In this document: in pieces, positions 10,657-19,570 of the stretch
Layout: each line of letters starts with the position of its first letter
Position numbering within the stretch: position 1 is the stretch's first letter
From: Nocardioides aurantiacus
GTDB taxonomy: Bacteria; Actinomycetota; Actinomycetes; Propionibacteriales; Nocardioidaceae
Length of the DNA: 64,000 bases
Direction: 5' to 3'
Assembly (NCBI RefSeq): GCF_003752505.1
Contig: NZ_RKHO01000001.1
Location: 3,286,001 to 3,350,000, forward strand
Made by a program: the position numbers and the translations under genes
The notes under the pieces: generated by a model
Databases searched by the model: none
What the model was told of the DNA's origin: nothing
Seen by the model: only the letters and a program-made list of their open reading frames with translations

Positions 10657-12198
10657 GTGAGTGCCTCCACCTCGGGCTACGGCTCGGTGCTCCTGGGCAC
10701 GCCGGGGCAGAGCCGCCGTCGGCTGCGCGTGCGGGTGCAGGTGCTGCTCACCGTGCTCCTGATCAGCACCAACGTGATCGGCGCGGGCATCGTGTTCGTG
10801 CTCTCCGCGGTCGTCATCCCCAGCCCCGCGGCCAACCGCGGCACGGTGCTGTCGCTGGCGATCGGGGTGCCGGTCTACGTCGGCGTCGCGGTCGTCGTGG
10901 GCGCCGCCTGGGGCACCGCCGGGGCGCTGCGCTCGCTGCGCTGGGCCACCCGCGAGGACGAGCCGACCGAGGAGCAGCGCGTCGAGGCGCTCGGGGTGCC
11001 GTGGTTCCTCACCAAGGTGCAGGCCACCCTGTGGGCCTGCGCCACCGTGCTGTTCACCGCGCTCGCCGTCGTCGTCCAGCCCGAGCGCGCGCTGACCACC
11101 GCCTTCACCGTCGGCATCGCCTCGGCCGTGGTCACCACGATCGCCTACCTGTTCTCGGAGTTCGCGCTGCGCCCCATCGCGGCTCGTGCGCTGTCGGGCG
11201 AGGAGCGGATCAAGGTGCGGCGGGTCGGCGTACGACGTCGGATGCTGCTGTTCTGGGGCCTCGGCACCGGCGCCCCCGTGGTCGGCCTGGTCTCGGTCGC
11301 CATCTTCACGCTCACCCTGCGCGAGGGCGAGGTGACGCTCGACCGGCTGGCCGTGGTGATCCTCGCCCTCGGCAGCGTCGTGCTCGTCTTCGGCGCCCTG
11401 GTGACCTGGCTCAACGCCCGCGCCGTCGTCGCCCCGATCCTCTCGGTCCGCAACGCCATGGAGCGCGTGGAGGACGGCCTGCTCGACACCGAGGTCGAGG
11501 TGTACGACGGCACCGAGCTCGGCCAGCTGCAGGCGGGCTTCAACCAGATGGTGAGCGGACTGCGCGACCGGGAACACCTGCGTGACCTGTTCGGCCGACA
11601 CGTCGGTCGCGACGTCGCCGAGGCCGCGTCGCGGGGCGAGGTCGAGCTGGGCGGGGAGACCCGGGAGGTCTCGGTGCTCTTCGTCGACGTCGTCGGCTCC
11701 ACCACGCTGGCCACCGAGCGCGACCCGGTCGAGGTCGTCGAGCTGCTCAACCGCTTCTTCGCCGTCGTGGTCGAGGAGGTCGACCGCCGCGGCGGGTTCG
11801 TCAACAAGTTCATCGGCGACGCCGCGCTCGCCGTCTTCGGCGCCCCCGTCGAGCTCGACGACCACGCGGGCCAGGCCTTGGCCGCCGGCCGCGCCATGGC
11901 CGCTCGGCTGGCCGACGAGGTGCCGGACCTCGCCGCCGGCATCGGCGTCGCCACCGGCGAGGCGGTCGCGGGCAACGTCGGCGACGAGAGCCGCTTCGAG
12001 TACACCGTCATCGGCGACGCGGTGAACGCTGCCGCCCGCCTCACCGAGCTCGCCAAGGACGTCGACGGCAACCTCCTCGTCGCGATGACCTCGGTCGAGC
12101 GCGCGAGCCAGGACGAGGCGCGCCACTGGCGCGAGCAGGACACCGTCACCCTCCGCGGCCGCTCCACCGAGACCACCTGCGCCGTCCCGGTCGAGTAG
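10657..12198 (+). CDS. Membrane-bound adenylate cyclase (TM-HAMP-class III)
   Basis: A 513-residue class III nucleotide cyclase that would make cAMP at the inner membrane face. The first 270 residues contain about six hydrophobic helices, beginning with VRVQVLLTVLLISTNVIGAG. A HAMP domain follows (VVAPILSVRNAMERVEDGLL to GFNQMVSGL). The catalytic domain starts near 330 with VSVLFVDVVGSTTLA, giving the first metal aspartate; the second lies in FIGDAALAVFGAP, and VIGDAVNAAARL carries the transition-state Asn and related residues. The architecture matches the mycobacterial Rv1318c-Rv1320c/Rv3645 type. The GTG start has AAGGAG eight bases upstream. The ligand of the membrane part is unknown. Confidence 0.93.
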   Translation: MSASTSGYGSVLLGTPGQSRRRLRVRVQVLLTVLLISTNVIGAGIVFVLSAVVIPSPAANRGTVLSLAIGVPVYVGVAVVVGAAWGTAGALRSLRWATREDEPTEEQRVEALGVPWFLTKVQATLWACATVLFTALAVVVQPERALTTAFTVGIASAVVTTIAYLFSEFALRPIAARALSGEERIKVRRVGVRRRMLLFWGLGTGAPVVGLVSVAIFTLTLREGEVTLDRLAVVILALGSVVLVFGALVTWLNARAVVAPILSVRNAMERVEDGLLDTEVEVYDGTELGQLQAGFNQMVSGLRDREHLRDLFGRHVGRDVAEAASRGEVELGGETREVSVLFVDVVGSTTLATERDPVEVVELLNRFFAVVVEEVDRRGGFVNKFIGDAALAVFGAPVELDDHAGQALAAGRAMAARLADEVPDLAAGIGVATGEAVAGNVGDESRFEYTVIGDAVNAAARLTELAKDVDGNLLVAMTSVERASQDEARHWREQDTVTLRGRSTETTCAVPVE

Positions 12199-12210
12199 GC
12201 GGGTGGTGGC

Positions 12211-12245
12211 CGGTCGCCGATCGCCGGTCGCCGGTCGCCGGTCGC
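12211..12245. repeat. 7-bp tandem repeat, five units
   Basis: Five consecutive units of cggtcgc; the second unit reads cgatcgc. The array begins 12 bases after the adenylate cyclase stop codon. Confidence 0.85.
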
Positions 12246-12463
12246 CGCATGTAACGCGGGGTTATTGCATGTGGACAAGGGGCGTACGCCGCTCTGGGCG
12301 GCACAGCACCGCACCAGATGACCCGTGGCCCGGCCCACGGACGGCCGATCCGCCCGGTGGGCGGTCGTCGACGCGCCGGTCGGGCGAGCGAGCGGCGTAC
12401 GGACAAGTCGGGCGGTGACCTGACCGAAACTGCCCATCAGCGCCCGGTTCGTCCCGATCCTGC

Positions 12464-12497
12464 GGGCAGTTTCACCGGCTGGCCGGTGAAACTGCCC
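12464..12497. terminator. Perfect 15-base-arm palindrome, likely bidirectional terminator
   Basis: Arms 12464-12478 (gggcagtttcaccgg) and 12483-12497 are exact reverse complements around a 4-base loop (ctgg). It lies five bases beyond the UPF0182 stop on the minus strand and also downstream of the cyclase on the plus strand. The conserved half gaaactgccc is repeated at 12426. Confidence 0.75.
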
Positions 12498-12502
12498 AGC
12501 CC

Positions 12503-15487
12503 CTACCCCTGCGAGCTCAACGCCCGCTCGACGAGGGCCTTGGCCTCGTCGACGGCGCTGGCGTAGCCCTGGAGGTCGCCGTCGGCGAGGGCCCGGTCGG
12601 CCTCGGCGAACTTGGCGTCGGCCTGCTGGAGCAGCTCGAGCGCGTCCTGCGGGAGTTGCTCGCCGGTGCCGCCACCGCCACCGCTCTCCTCGCCGGACCC
12701 GCTGCCCTCGTCGGGCGTCGGCGCGGGGGTGTCGCTGCCGGCGTCGCCGCCGCCGCTCTCGATGACGTTCTCGAGGGCCTCGGACAGCGTGGCGCCGATG
12801 CCGACCTCCTCGCCGAACGAGGCGACCACGAACCGCAGCAGCGGGTAGGTGCCGTCGCCGCCGGTCCGCTCGGTGTAGAGCGGCTGCACGTAGAGCAGGC
12901 CGCCACCGACCGGGAGCGTCAGCAGGTTGCCGTACTGCACGTTGGCGTCGGCCTGGATGAACGGCCGCAGCGCTGCCGCCACCTTGGTGTCGTTGCTGAA
13001 GTTGTTGGCGATCTGCTGCGGACCCGGGACCTGGGTGCCGGGCAGCCGCAGGATCTGGAACTTCCCGTAGGTCTCGGGGTCCGAGGCGTCCGCACCGACC
13101 GCCATGAACGACGCGAGGTTCTGGCGGTTGCGCGGCACGTAGGTCGAGGTCAGCGAGAACACCGGGTCGTCGGCGCCGGGGGCCGCCACGGAGAGGCGGT
13201 AGGCCGGCTGCTTGCGCGAGGAGCGGGAGTCCACCGGGTCGGTCGGGACGACCCACTCGTCGCTGCCCTCGTAGAAGGTGCGGGGCTCGAGCACGTGGTA
13301 GCGGGCGAGCATCTCGCGCTGCACCTTGAACAGGTCCTCGGGGTAGCGCATGTGGTCGAGCACCTCGTCGGGGATGTCCGACTTGGGCTTCACGACGCCC
13401 GGGAAGGCCTTCTCCCAGGTCTTCAGGACGGGGTCCTGGTCGTCCCACTCGTAGAGCGTCACGGTGCCGTCGTAGGCGTCCACGGTCGCCTTGACCGCGT
13501 TGCGCATGTAGTTGACCTGGTCGGTCGGCAGCGTGGCGTACGCCGAGCGCGGGTTGATCGCGTCGGAGGTCATCTCCTCCAGCGATCGCTTCTGCGCCTG
13601 CGGGAACTTGTCGCTCGTGGTGTAGCCGTCGAGCAGCCACACCATCTTGCCGTCGACGACGGCCGGGAGCGCGTCGCGGTCGACGGTCAACCAGGGGGCG
13701 ACCTTCTGCACCCGCTCGCGGGGCGACCGGTCGTAGAGGATCTTGCTGTTCTCGTTGACGCGGCCCGAGAGCAGGATGTTGGCGTCGCCGAACTTGGTGG
13801 CGTAGAGCAGCTTGTTGAACACGTTGCCGACCGAGACACCGTCCTTGCCGGCGTACGTCGTGGACGTGGAGCCGCTCGGGGAGTCGCCGTCGCTGGTCGG
13901 GACGTCGAGCTCGACGTCGTTGCCGCCGGAGCGCTTGCCCACGATGGAGTACGTCGGGCTCTGCTCGCCGAAGTAGATCTGGGCGCGGTACTGGCCGTCG
14001 GGCTGCGACTCGCTGATCGCCCCGTTGGGCGGGAGGTTCTCCTCGGCCCAGACCGGCTCGCCGCCGGTCGCCGCGGGCTCGTCCTCGGCGTTGCGCTGGT
14101 TGCCGAAGGCGCCGATCAGGCCGTAGCCGTGGGTGTAGACGGTCTTCTCGTTGGACCAGTTCTTCTGGCTCTCCGGGATGCCGGCGAGGTTCATCTCGCG
14201 GGCGGCGACCACCACGTCGCGCGTGGTGCCGTCGATGTCGTAGCGGTCGACGTCGAGGACGTCGGGCACGCTGTAGTAGCCGCGCACCTGCTGCAGCTGC
14301 TCGAAGGTGTCGGAGACCAGCTGCGGGTCGACGAGCCGCACGCCCTCGGTGGTGGCGGCGCTGTCGGCCAGCTCGGACTGCGAGAGCTCGGTCGAGGCGG
14401 CGTACGACGTGGAACGGCTGTCGGCGATCCCGAAGGCGTTGCGGGTGGCCTGGATGTTGGCCCCGATGTACGTCGACTCGCGGTCGGCCTCGTTGGGCTT
14501 GACCTGGAACCGCTGCATCAGCCCGGGCCACACCCCACCGAGGAGCACCGCCGAGATGGCGAACAGCGCGAGGCCCACGCCCGGCAGCAGCCAGGTGCGG
14601 CGCACGATGTTGGCGAAGAACAGCAGCGCGCAGATCACCGCGATGAAGATCAGGATGGTCTTGCCGGGCAGCACCGCGTTGTCGCGGGTGTAGGTCATGC
14701 CGGTGACCAGACCGCCGTTCTGCGAGGTCAGGTCGAAGCGGTCCAGCCAGTAGTCGACGCCCTTGAGCAGCAGGAAGGTGCCGAACAGCGCCGAGAGCTG
14801 CCCCACGGCCGCGCCGGAGAACCGGTCGCTGGCCGACTGCAGCCGGATGCCGCCGTAGAGGTAGTGCACGACCGCGGCCAGGGCCAGGGCGGTGAACACG
14901 ACCGTCATCGAGAAGTCGACGAGGAAGTGCAGCCAGGGCAGGTCGAAGACGAAGAAGCCGATGTCGCGACGGAAGTAGGGGTCGTTGCGACCGAACTCCT
15001 CGCCGTTGCGCCACAGCAGGAAGGTGCGCCAGCGACCGGTCGCCGACATGCCGGCGAAGACGCCGAACACGAGCGAGACCACGACGAGCAGCAGCCGGCG
15101 CATCGGGGTGACGACCTCGCGGTAGCGCTCCAGGTTGGCCTGCTCGGGCGAGTGCGGCCGGAACATCGGGCGCATCCGGTAGGCCAGCCACAGGTTGAGG
15201 CCGACCACGACCGCCATCAGGCCGCCGAAGGCCAGGAACAGGCCGACGCGGGTCCAGATCAGGGTGCTGAAGACGGCGCCGTAGCCGAGGCTGGTGAACC
15301 ACAGGCGGTCGGTCCAGATGCCCGAGAACAGCGAGAAGCCGAGGACGACGGCGCCGACCACGATGATCGCCATGAGCAGCGGCCGGGGGCGGCGCGATCC
15401 TCTGGCGGGTCCCCGGGGCGGCGGTGCGCCCCCGGATCCGTCCCCACCGGGGGCACCGGCGGGCTGGGCGGCGAAGAAGTCACTCAT
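12503..15487 (-). CDS. UPF0182 family membrane protein
   Basis: A 994-residue protein of the large UPF0182 family found in actinobacteria and cyanobacteria; function unknown. The N-terminal third holds about seven membrane helices, starting with LLMAIIVVGAVVLGFSLF. The remainder is a large extracytoplasmic region with family blocks such as SYAASTELSQ, RNAFGIADSRST and YMRNAVKATVDAYDG. A Gly/Glu/Ser-rich linker precedes a C-terminal helical LLQQADAKFAEADRAL segment. The ATG shares one base with the upstream stop (TGATG), so it is coupled to the PPA1309 gene. The much longer open frame upstream is a shadow of neighbours. M. tuberculosis Rv3193c appears to be the counterpart. Confidence 0.95.
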   Translation of the reverse strand: MSDFFAAQPAGAPGGDGSGGAPPPRGPARGSRRPRPLLMAIIVVGAVVLGFSLFSGIWTDRLWFTSLGYGAVFSTLIWTRVGLFLAFGGLMAVVVGLNLWLAYRMRPMFRPHSPEQANLERYREVVTPMRRLLLVVVSLVFGVFAGMSATGRWRTFLLWRNGEEFGRNDPYFRRDIGFFVFDLPWLHFLVDFSMTVVFTALALAAVVHYLYGGIRLQSASDRFSGAAVGQLSALFGTFLLLKGVDYWLDRFDLTSQNGGLVTGMTYTRDNAVLPGKTILIFIAVICALLFFANIVRRTWLLPGVGLALFAISAVLLGGVWPGLMQRFQVKPNEADRESTYIGANIQATRNAFGIADSRSTSYAASTELSQSELADSAATTEGVRLVDPQLVSDTFEQLQQVRGYYSVPDVLDVDRYDIDGTTRDVVVAAREMNLAGIPESQKNWSNEKTVYTHGYGLIGAFGNQRNAEDEPAATGGEPVWAEENLPPNGAISESQPDGQYRAQIYFGEQSPTYSIVGKRSGGNDVELDVPTSDGDSPSGSTSTTYAGKDGVSVGNVFNKLLYATKFGDANILLSGRVNENSKILYDRSPRERVQKVAPWLTVDRDALPAVVDGKMVWLLDGYTTSDKFPQAQKRSLEEMTSDAINPRSAYATLPTDQVNYMRNAVKATVDAYDGTVTLYEWDDQDPVLKTWEKAFPGVVKPKSDIPDEVLDHMRYPEDLFKVQREMLARYHVLEPRTFYEGSDEWVVPTDPVDSRSSRKQPAYRLSVAAPGADDPVFSLTSTYVPRNRQNLASFMAVGADASDPETYGKFQILRLPGTQVPGPQQIANNFSNDTKVAAALRPFIQADANVQYGNLLTLPVGGGLLYVQPLYTERTGGDGTYPLLRFVVASFGEEVGIGATLSEALENVIESGGGDAGSDTPAPTPDEGSGSGEESGGGGGTGEQLPQDALELLQQADAKFAEADRALADGDLQGYASAVDEAKALVERALSSQG

Positions 15488-16095
15488 CAGGGGTGGGGGT
15501 CTCCGTCGGAGGTGGGGGCGGGGCTGGGGTCGGACTCGTCGTCGGACTCCTCGTCCAGGGCGTCGTCCGGGGCGGGCTCGAGCGTGGTGTGCAGCAACTG
15601 TAGGAGGCCGGGCACAAGGTCCGGCCCGGTCAGCACGAGGTCGTCCTCGTCGTGCCCGCGCTGGCGCACCGCGCACCACGCGGCCCCCGAGCGCAGCACG
15701 CCGGCGACGACGCGGGCCTCCTCGCGGTCGGGGTCGCTGCTGGCGCGGGTGGCGAGGTCCTCGGCCGCGGTCGGGTCCTCGGGCAGGGCGCCGGCCTCGG
15801 GAGGCAGCGTGGTGGCCTCCAGGACCACCGCGCAGCCCGCCACCTCGGGCGGCCAGACGATGCGGGGCAGCAGCTCCTCGAGGCTGCCGCCCGAGGTCTC
15901 CTGCTCGACCGGGGTCAGCGAGCCGGGCGCGGCACCGTCGTCGGCGCCGAGCAGGGCGGCCAGCTGGGGCTCGCGCTGGGCGAGCTCGTCGGTGTCGACC
16001 AGGGCGAAGAGCTGCGCCGGCTGGTCCCACCCGGCGCGCGAGGCGTGCAGCTCGACCTCGCGGACGACCTCGGCGAGGCGCTCGTCGGCGCTCAT
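15487..16095 (-). CDS. PPA1309 family protein
   Basis: A 202-residue soluble protein of the actinobacterial PPA1309 family. The start MSADERLAEVVREVELHA, the WDQPAQLFALVDT segment and the WPPEVAGCAVVLE core are characteristic. The C-terminus is acidic. It lies in a three-gene operon: its ATG overlaps the PDZ protease stop (ATGA), and its stop overlaps the UPF0182 start. Constant linkage with UPF0182 and the PDZ/S16 protease suggests a shared envelope task, which is inference only. Confidence 0.85.
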   Translation of the reverse strand: MSADERLAEVVREVELHASRAGWDQPAQLFALVDTDELAQREPQLAALLGADDGAAPGSLTPVEQETSGGSLEELLPRIVWPPEVAGCAVVLEATTLPPEAGALPEDPTAAEDLATRASSDPDREEARVVAGVLRSGAAWCAVRQRGHDEDDLVLTGPDLVPGLLQLLHTTLEPAPDDALDEESDDESDPSPAPTSDGDPHP

Positions 16096-17207
16096 CGGGT
16101 GCACCGCGGGAGGTCGGCGGCGGGGTCCTCGACCCAGGCCTTCACGTCGGCGAGCGCGTCCTTCAGGGTCTCCACCTTCACCAGTCGCATCCTGTCGGGG
16201 TCGTAGTTGCCGCCGAGCGCCTCGGCGCAGTTGCCGGCGGGGACGAGGAACAGCCGGGCGCCGTCGTCCTGGGCCCCGACCAGCTTCTGCTGGATCCCGC
16301 CGATCTCCCCGACGCGGCCCTCGGGGTCGATCTCGCCGGTCCCGGCGATGACCTTGCCGCCGGTGAGCGAGCCCGGGGTGAGCACGTCGTAGATCCCCAG
16401 CGCGAACATCATCCCGCCCGACGGGCCGCCGATGTTCTGGCTGATGTTGAGGTCGACGTCGAAGGGGAAGTCGTAGCAGCACACCGCCACGCCGATGCGC
16501 ACCGCGCTGGCCTGCGGGTCGTCGGTGGCGCCGACCGTGCGCAGGCCCTCGGTGACGGTGCGGCCGTCGCGGCGTACCTCGATGCGCACGCGGGTGCCCA
16601 CCGGCAGCGCGCGCACCGCCCTGGTGACCGACTCGACGTCGGTGATCCGGCGTCCCTGCACCCGCAGCAGCTGGTCGCCGGCCTCGAGCCGCCCCTGGGC
16701 CGGCCCCTCGGGGTCGACGCTCGCCACCCCGACACCCTCGTCGAAGTCAATGCCCAGGGCGGTCAGCGCGGCCGCGACGGCGTTCTCCTGCGAGGAGGTC
16801 ATCTGCGCGGCGGACTGCTGGCGCACGGTCTTGCTGGTCTCCTCGCTGCCGTAGACCGCGTCGTACGGCAGGACCGAGACGTCGGGGTCCATCCAGGACC
16901 GGACCAGCTGCACCAGGTTGACCTTCTCCCCCGGCGCGCTGGGGATGACGGTGACCAGGCGGAGACCGCCCTCGTCGGAGTAGGTCCTGCGGTCCTCGAC
17001 CTCGATGATCGGCTTGCCGTCGAACTCGCTCAGCACGTTGACCGTGGGCCCGGGCGAGAAGGTCGCGTAGGGCACCGGCTCGCGCAGCGCGAGGAACCCG
17101 GTCACCAGCACCAGGAGCAGCGCCAGCAGGCTGGCCCACGTGCGTCGACGGTCGGTGCGCGCCGGCGCCCCCTCCCCCGCAGGCGGGTGCTCGGGGGCGC
17201 TCGTCAT
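16092..17207 (-). CDS. PDZ-domain Lon-like (S16) membrane protease
   Basis: A 371-residue membrane-anchored protease of the YlbL/Rv3194c type. One helix near residues 24-43 (WASLLALLLVLVTGF) anchors it. A PDZ domain spans about 140-215 (VASVDPEGPAQGRLEAGD, then VRIEVRRDGR). The S16 catalytic domain follows with Ser263 in GGPSGGMMFAL and Lys308 in GGIQQKLVGA, so the Ser-Lys dyad is intact. The usual Lon ATPase part is absent, as in the rest of this family. It is the first gene of the PDZ-PPA1309-UPF0182 operon. Confidence 0.93.
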   Translation of the reverse strand: MTSAPEHPPAGEGAPARTDRRRTWASLLALLLVLVTGFLALREPVPYATFSPGPTVNVLSEFDGKPIIEVEDRRTYSDEGGLRLVTVIPSAPGEKVNLVQLVRSWMDPDVSVLPYDAVYGSEETSKTVRQQSAAQMTSSQENAVAAALTALGIDFDEGVGVASVDPEGPAQGRLEAGDQLLRVQGRRITDVESVTRAVRALPVGTRVRIEVRRDGRTVTEGLRTVGATDDPQASAVRIGVAVCCYDFPFDVDLNISQNIGGPSGGMMFALGIYDVLTPGSLTGGKVIAGTGEIDPEGRVGEIGGIQQKLVGAQDDGARLFLVPAGNCAEALGGNYDPDRMRLVKVETLKDALADVKAWVEDPAADLPRCTR

Positions 17208-17279
17208 GGCGTCACCTTCTCACCCTGCGGCAACACGCCCCGGGAGCAGGTCCGGGGTCTGCGTGCTGCGCCGCGGGCC

Positions 17280-17561
17280 TCAGGCCGAGCGGCGGGTCTC
17301 GTCGGCGCGGTCGCGAGCGGTCGGCACCGGACGCTGCGAGGGGCGTACGGCGATGCCGGTGCTGCGCTCCCGGACCGGCCGGACGGCGTGCACCTGTCGG
17401 GCCGCGGCGGGGAGGTCGCGCTCGATCGCCGCCCGGAAGCGCTCCTGCGCCGCGTCGGAGCGGTCGGGCTCGGTGGAGCGGGCGCGACCGGCCCAGCCGA
17501 CCCACACCATCGCGCCCGCGGTCACGACGACGGGCGGCAGCCACCAGAGCAGGATCTCCAC
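17280..17561 (-). CDS. Small single-helix membrane protein
   Basis: A 93-residue protein starting at GTG with EILLWWLPPVVVTAGAMVWV, one membrane helix, followed by a basic tail with many Arg residues. No family is recognised. A longer frame exists upstream, but the GTG directly before the helix gives the more sensible topology. It lies between moaE and the PDZ operon on the same strand. Whether it belongs to either transcript is unclear. Confidence 0.6.
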   Translation of the reverse strand: MEILLWWLPPVVVTAGAMVWVGWAGRARSTEPDRSDAAQERFRAAIERDLPAAARQVHAVRPVRERSTGIAVRPSQRPVPTARDRADETRRSA

Positions 17562-17631
17562 GGGCCCATGGTGGCCCGCGCGGACGCCCCGTCGCGGCCA
17601 CGACACGCGCGACCGCCCGGAACCGCGGCGG

Positions 17632-18105
17632 TCAGGGGGTGCCGACCCACTCGTCGTGCCCGTCGGCGAACACCTGGTGCTTCCACACCGGCACCTCGGC
17701 CTTGAGCCGGTCGATGAGGGCGCGCGAGGCGTCGTAGGCCTGGCCGCGGTGCGCGGCCGAGGCGGCGACGAGCACCGCGGTGTCGCCGACGTGCAGCGTC
17801 CCGGTGCGGTGCACCGCGGCGACCGCCGTGACCTCGAAGTCGCGGACCACGCCCTCGGCGACCTCGCGGAGCCGGGCCAGCGCGGTCGGGTGGGCGGAGT
17901 AGTCGAGGTGGTCCACCGACTCGCCGCCGTCGTGGTCGCGCACCACCCCGACGAAGAGGTTGACGCCCCCGGCCGAGGGGTCGTCGACCGCCGCCAGGAC
18001 CTCGGCGGCGTCGAGCGCCTCCTCGCGCAGGTCGAGCAGCCGGATCACGGCGTCGGCTGCGTCTGCGGCTGCGTCTGCCGGGCCGGCGGGGGTCTCGGAG
18101 GTCAC
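17632..18105 (-). CDS. moaE: Molybdopterin synthase catalytic subunit MoaE
   Basis: Large subunit of molybdopterin synthase, which inserts sulfur carried by MoaD into precursor Z. The 157-residue protein shows the family blocks GGVNLFVGVVRDHDGG, YSAHPTA, HRTGTLHVGDTAVLV and LKAEVPVWKHQ; the two lysines in the last block correspond to the active-site lysines. The GTG lies six bases after a TACGCT element with no ribosome site, so translation is probably leaderless. No moaD or other molybdenum cofactor gene is adjacent. moeZ lies about 26 kb away and belongs to the same sulfur relay. Confidence 0.93.
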   Translation of the reverse strand: MTSETPAGPADAAADAADAVIRLLDLREEALDAAEVLAAVDDPSAGGVNLFVGVVRDHDGGESVDHLDYSAHPTALARLREVAEGVVRDFEVTAVAAVHRTGTLHVGDTAVLVAASAAHRGQAYDASRALIDRLKAEVPVWKHQVFADGHDEWVGTP

Positions 18106-18199
18106 CGCGGCAGCGTAGCGCCGGGCCTGCCCGGCGCCACCCCGCCCGCGCACCGGCGGTGCACAGGGACCGCTCAGGGAACAGCGGTATTTTGGGCCC

Positions 18200-19570
18200 A
18201 TGAGCAGCAACCCCGGCGGACCCGACGACAACCCCTTCAAGGGCACCCCCTTCGAGCAGATCTTCCAGGCGCTCGGTGGCGGCGCCGGGGGCACGGGCGG
18301 CGCCGGGATGCCCGACCTGTCGGCGCTGATGGGGCAGATGCAGGCCATGATGCAGCCGTACGACGGGCCGGTGAACTGGAGCCTGGCGACCGACATCGCC
18401 CGCCGCACCACCGCCCAGGAGCCCGACCCGACGCCGGGTCGCGCCGAGCAGACCCGCGTCGCCGACGCCATCCGGCTGGCCGACCACTGGCTCGACAGCG
18501 CGACCGTGCTGCCGTCGGGGGTGACCACCAGCGCCGCCTGGAGCCGCGCGGAGTGGATCGAGCAGACCACCGAGGTGTGGCGCGTCCTGGTCGAGCCGGT
18601 CGCCGAGCACGTCGTGGGCGCGATGGGCAAGGCGATGCCCGAGGAGGCCCGCGCCATGGCCGGACCGCTCATCGGCATGCTCGGCAAGGCCGGCGGGGCG
18701 ATGTTCGGCAGCCAGGTCGGTGCCGCCCTGGGCGGCCTGGCCGGCGAGGTCCTCACCGCCAGCGACATCGGCCTCCCGCTGGGCCCGGCCGGCAAGGCCG
18801 CGCTGGTCCCCCACAACATCGCGGCGTTCGCCGAGGGCCTCGACGTGGGCGTCGAGGACGTCACCCTCTACCTCGCCCTGCGCGAGGCGGCCCACCAGCG
18901 CCTGTTCGCCCACGTCCCGTGGCTGCGCGCCCACCTGATCTCCTCGGTCGAGGACTTCGGCCGCGGCGTGACCATCGACGTCTCCGGCATCGAGCAGGCC
19001 ATGGGCGGGCTGGACCCGACCAACCTCGAGGCGATGCAGGAGGCGCTGCAGGGCGGTCTGTTCGAGCCCAAGCAGACGCCGCAGCAGGCGGCCGCCCTCG
19101 AGCGGCTCGAGACCACGCTGGCGCTGGTGGAGGGCTGGGTCGACGAGGTCGTCGGCCAGGCCACCGCCGAGCGGATGCCCGCCGCGGCCAAGATGCACGA
19201 GGCGTTCCGTCGTCGTCGCGCCGCGGGCGGTCCCGCCGAGGAGACCTTCGCCGCGCTCGTGGGCCTGGAGCTGCGGCCCCGCCGGCTGCGCGACGCCTCC
19301 ACGCTGTGGGGGGCACTGCGCTCCAAGCACGGCACCGAGGAGCGCGACGCCGTCTGGGCGCACCCCGACCTGCTGCCCACCGCCGCCGACCTCGACGACC
19401 CGCTGGGCTTCCGCGAGGACCTCCCCGAGGTGCCCGAGCTCAGCGACGAGGACTTCGACCGCGAGCTCGGCAAGCTGCTCGACGCCGGCAGCGACGCGGG
19501 CCCCGAGGGCCCCGAGGGCCCGGACACCACCGACGGCCCCGGCGACGCGGACCCGCGCCCCGGCGCGTGA
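18200..19570 (+). CDS. DUF2342 putative zinc metallopeptidase-like protein
   Basis: A 456-residue protein of the actinobacterial DUF2342/TIGR03624 family, usually listed as putative zinc-dependent metallopeptidase or hydrolase. The N-terminus is Gly/Pro-rich with NPFKGTPFEQIFQALGG, a common lead-in. The core holds LADHWLDSAT, WSRAEWIEQT and LGQVGAALGGLAGE-like blocks. The segment equivalent to the metal helix reads LREAAHQRLFAHVPWL, so the first His of an HExxH is Arg here. The C-terminus is acidic. It overlaps the Nudix gene start by GTGA, forming a two-gene operon. Enzyme activity is not established by the sequence. Confidence 0.8.
   Translation: MSSNPGGPDDNPFKGTPFEQIFQALGGGAGGTGGAGMPDLSALMGQMQAMMQPYDGPVNWSLATDIARRTTAQEPDPTPGRAEQTRVADAIRLADHWLDSATVLPSGVTTSAAWSRAEWIEQTTEVWRVLVEPVAEHVVGAMGKAMPEEARAMAGPLIGMLGKAGGAMFGSQVGAALGGLAGEVLTASDIGLPLGPAGKAALVPHNIAAFAEGLDVGVEDVTLYLALREAAHQRLFAHVPWLRAHLISSVEDFGRGVTIDVSGIEQAMGGLDPTNLEAMQEALQGGLFEPKQTPQQAAALERLETTLALVEGWVDEVVGQATAERMPAAAKMHEAFRRRRAAGGPAEETFAALVGLELRPRRLRDASTLWGALRSKHGTEERDAVWAHPDLLPTAADLDDPLGFREDLPEVPELSDEDFDRELGKLLDAGSDAGPEGPEGPDTTDGPGDADPRPGA

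Larger units (their letters stand above)
12199..12502. other. 304-base non-coding stretch between convergent genes
   Basis: No credible gene. It holds a 7-bp tandem repeat, a GCATGT-flanked motif with a TAAC/GTTA inverted core, and a strong 15-base-arm palindrome next to the UPF0182 stop. A separate half copy, gaaactgccc, lies at 12426-12435. The rest shows nothing that I can interpret. Confidence 0.7.
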
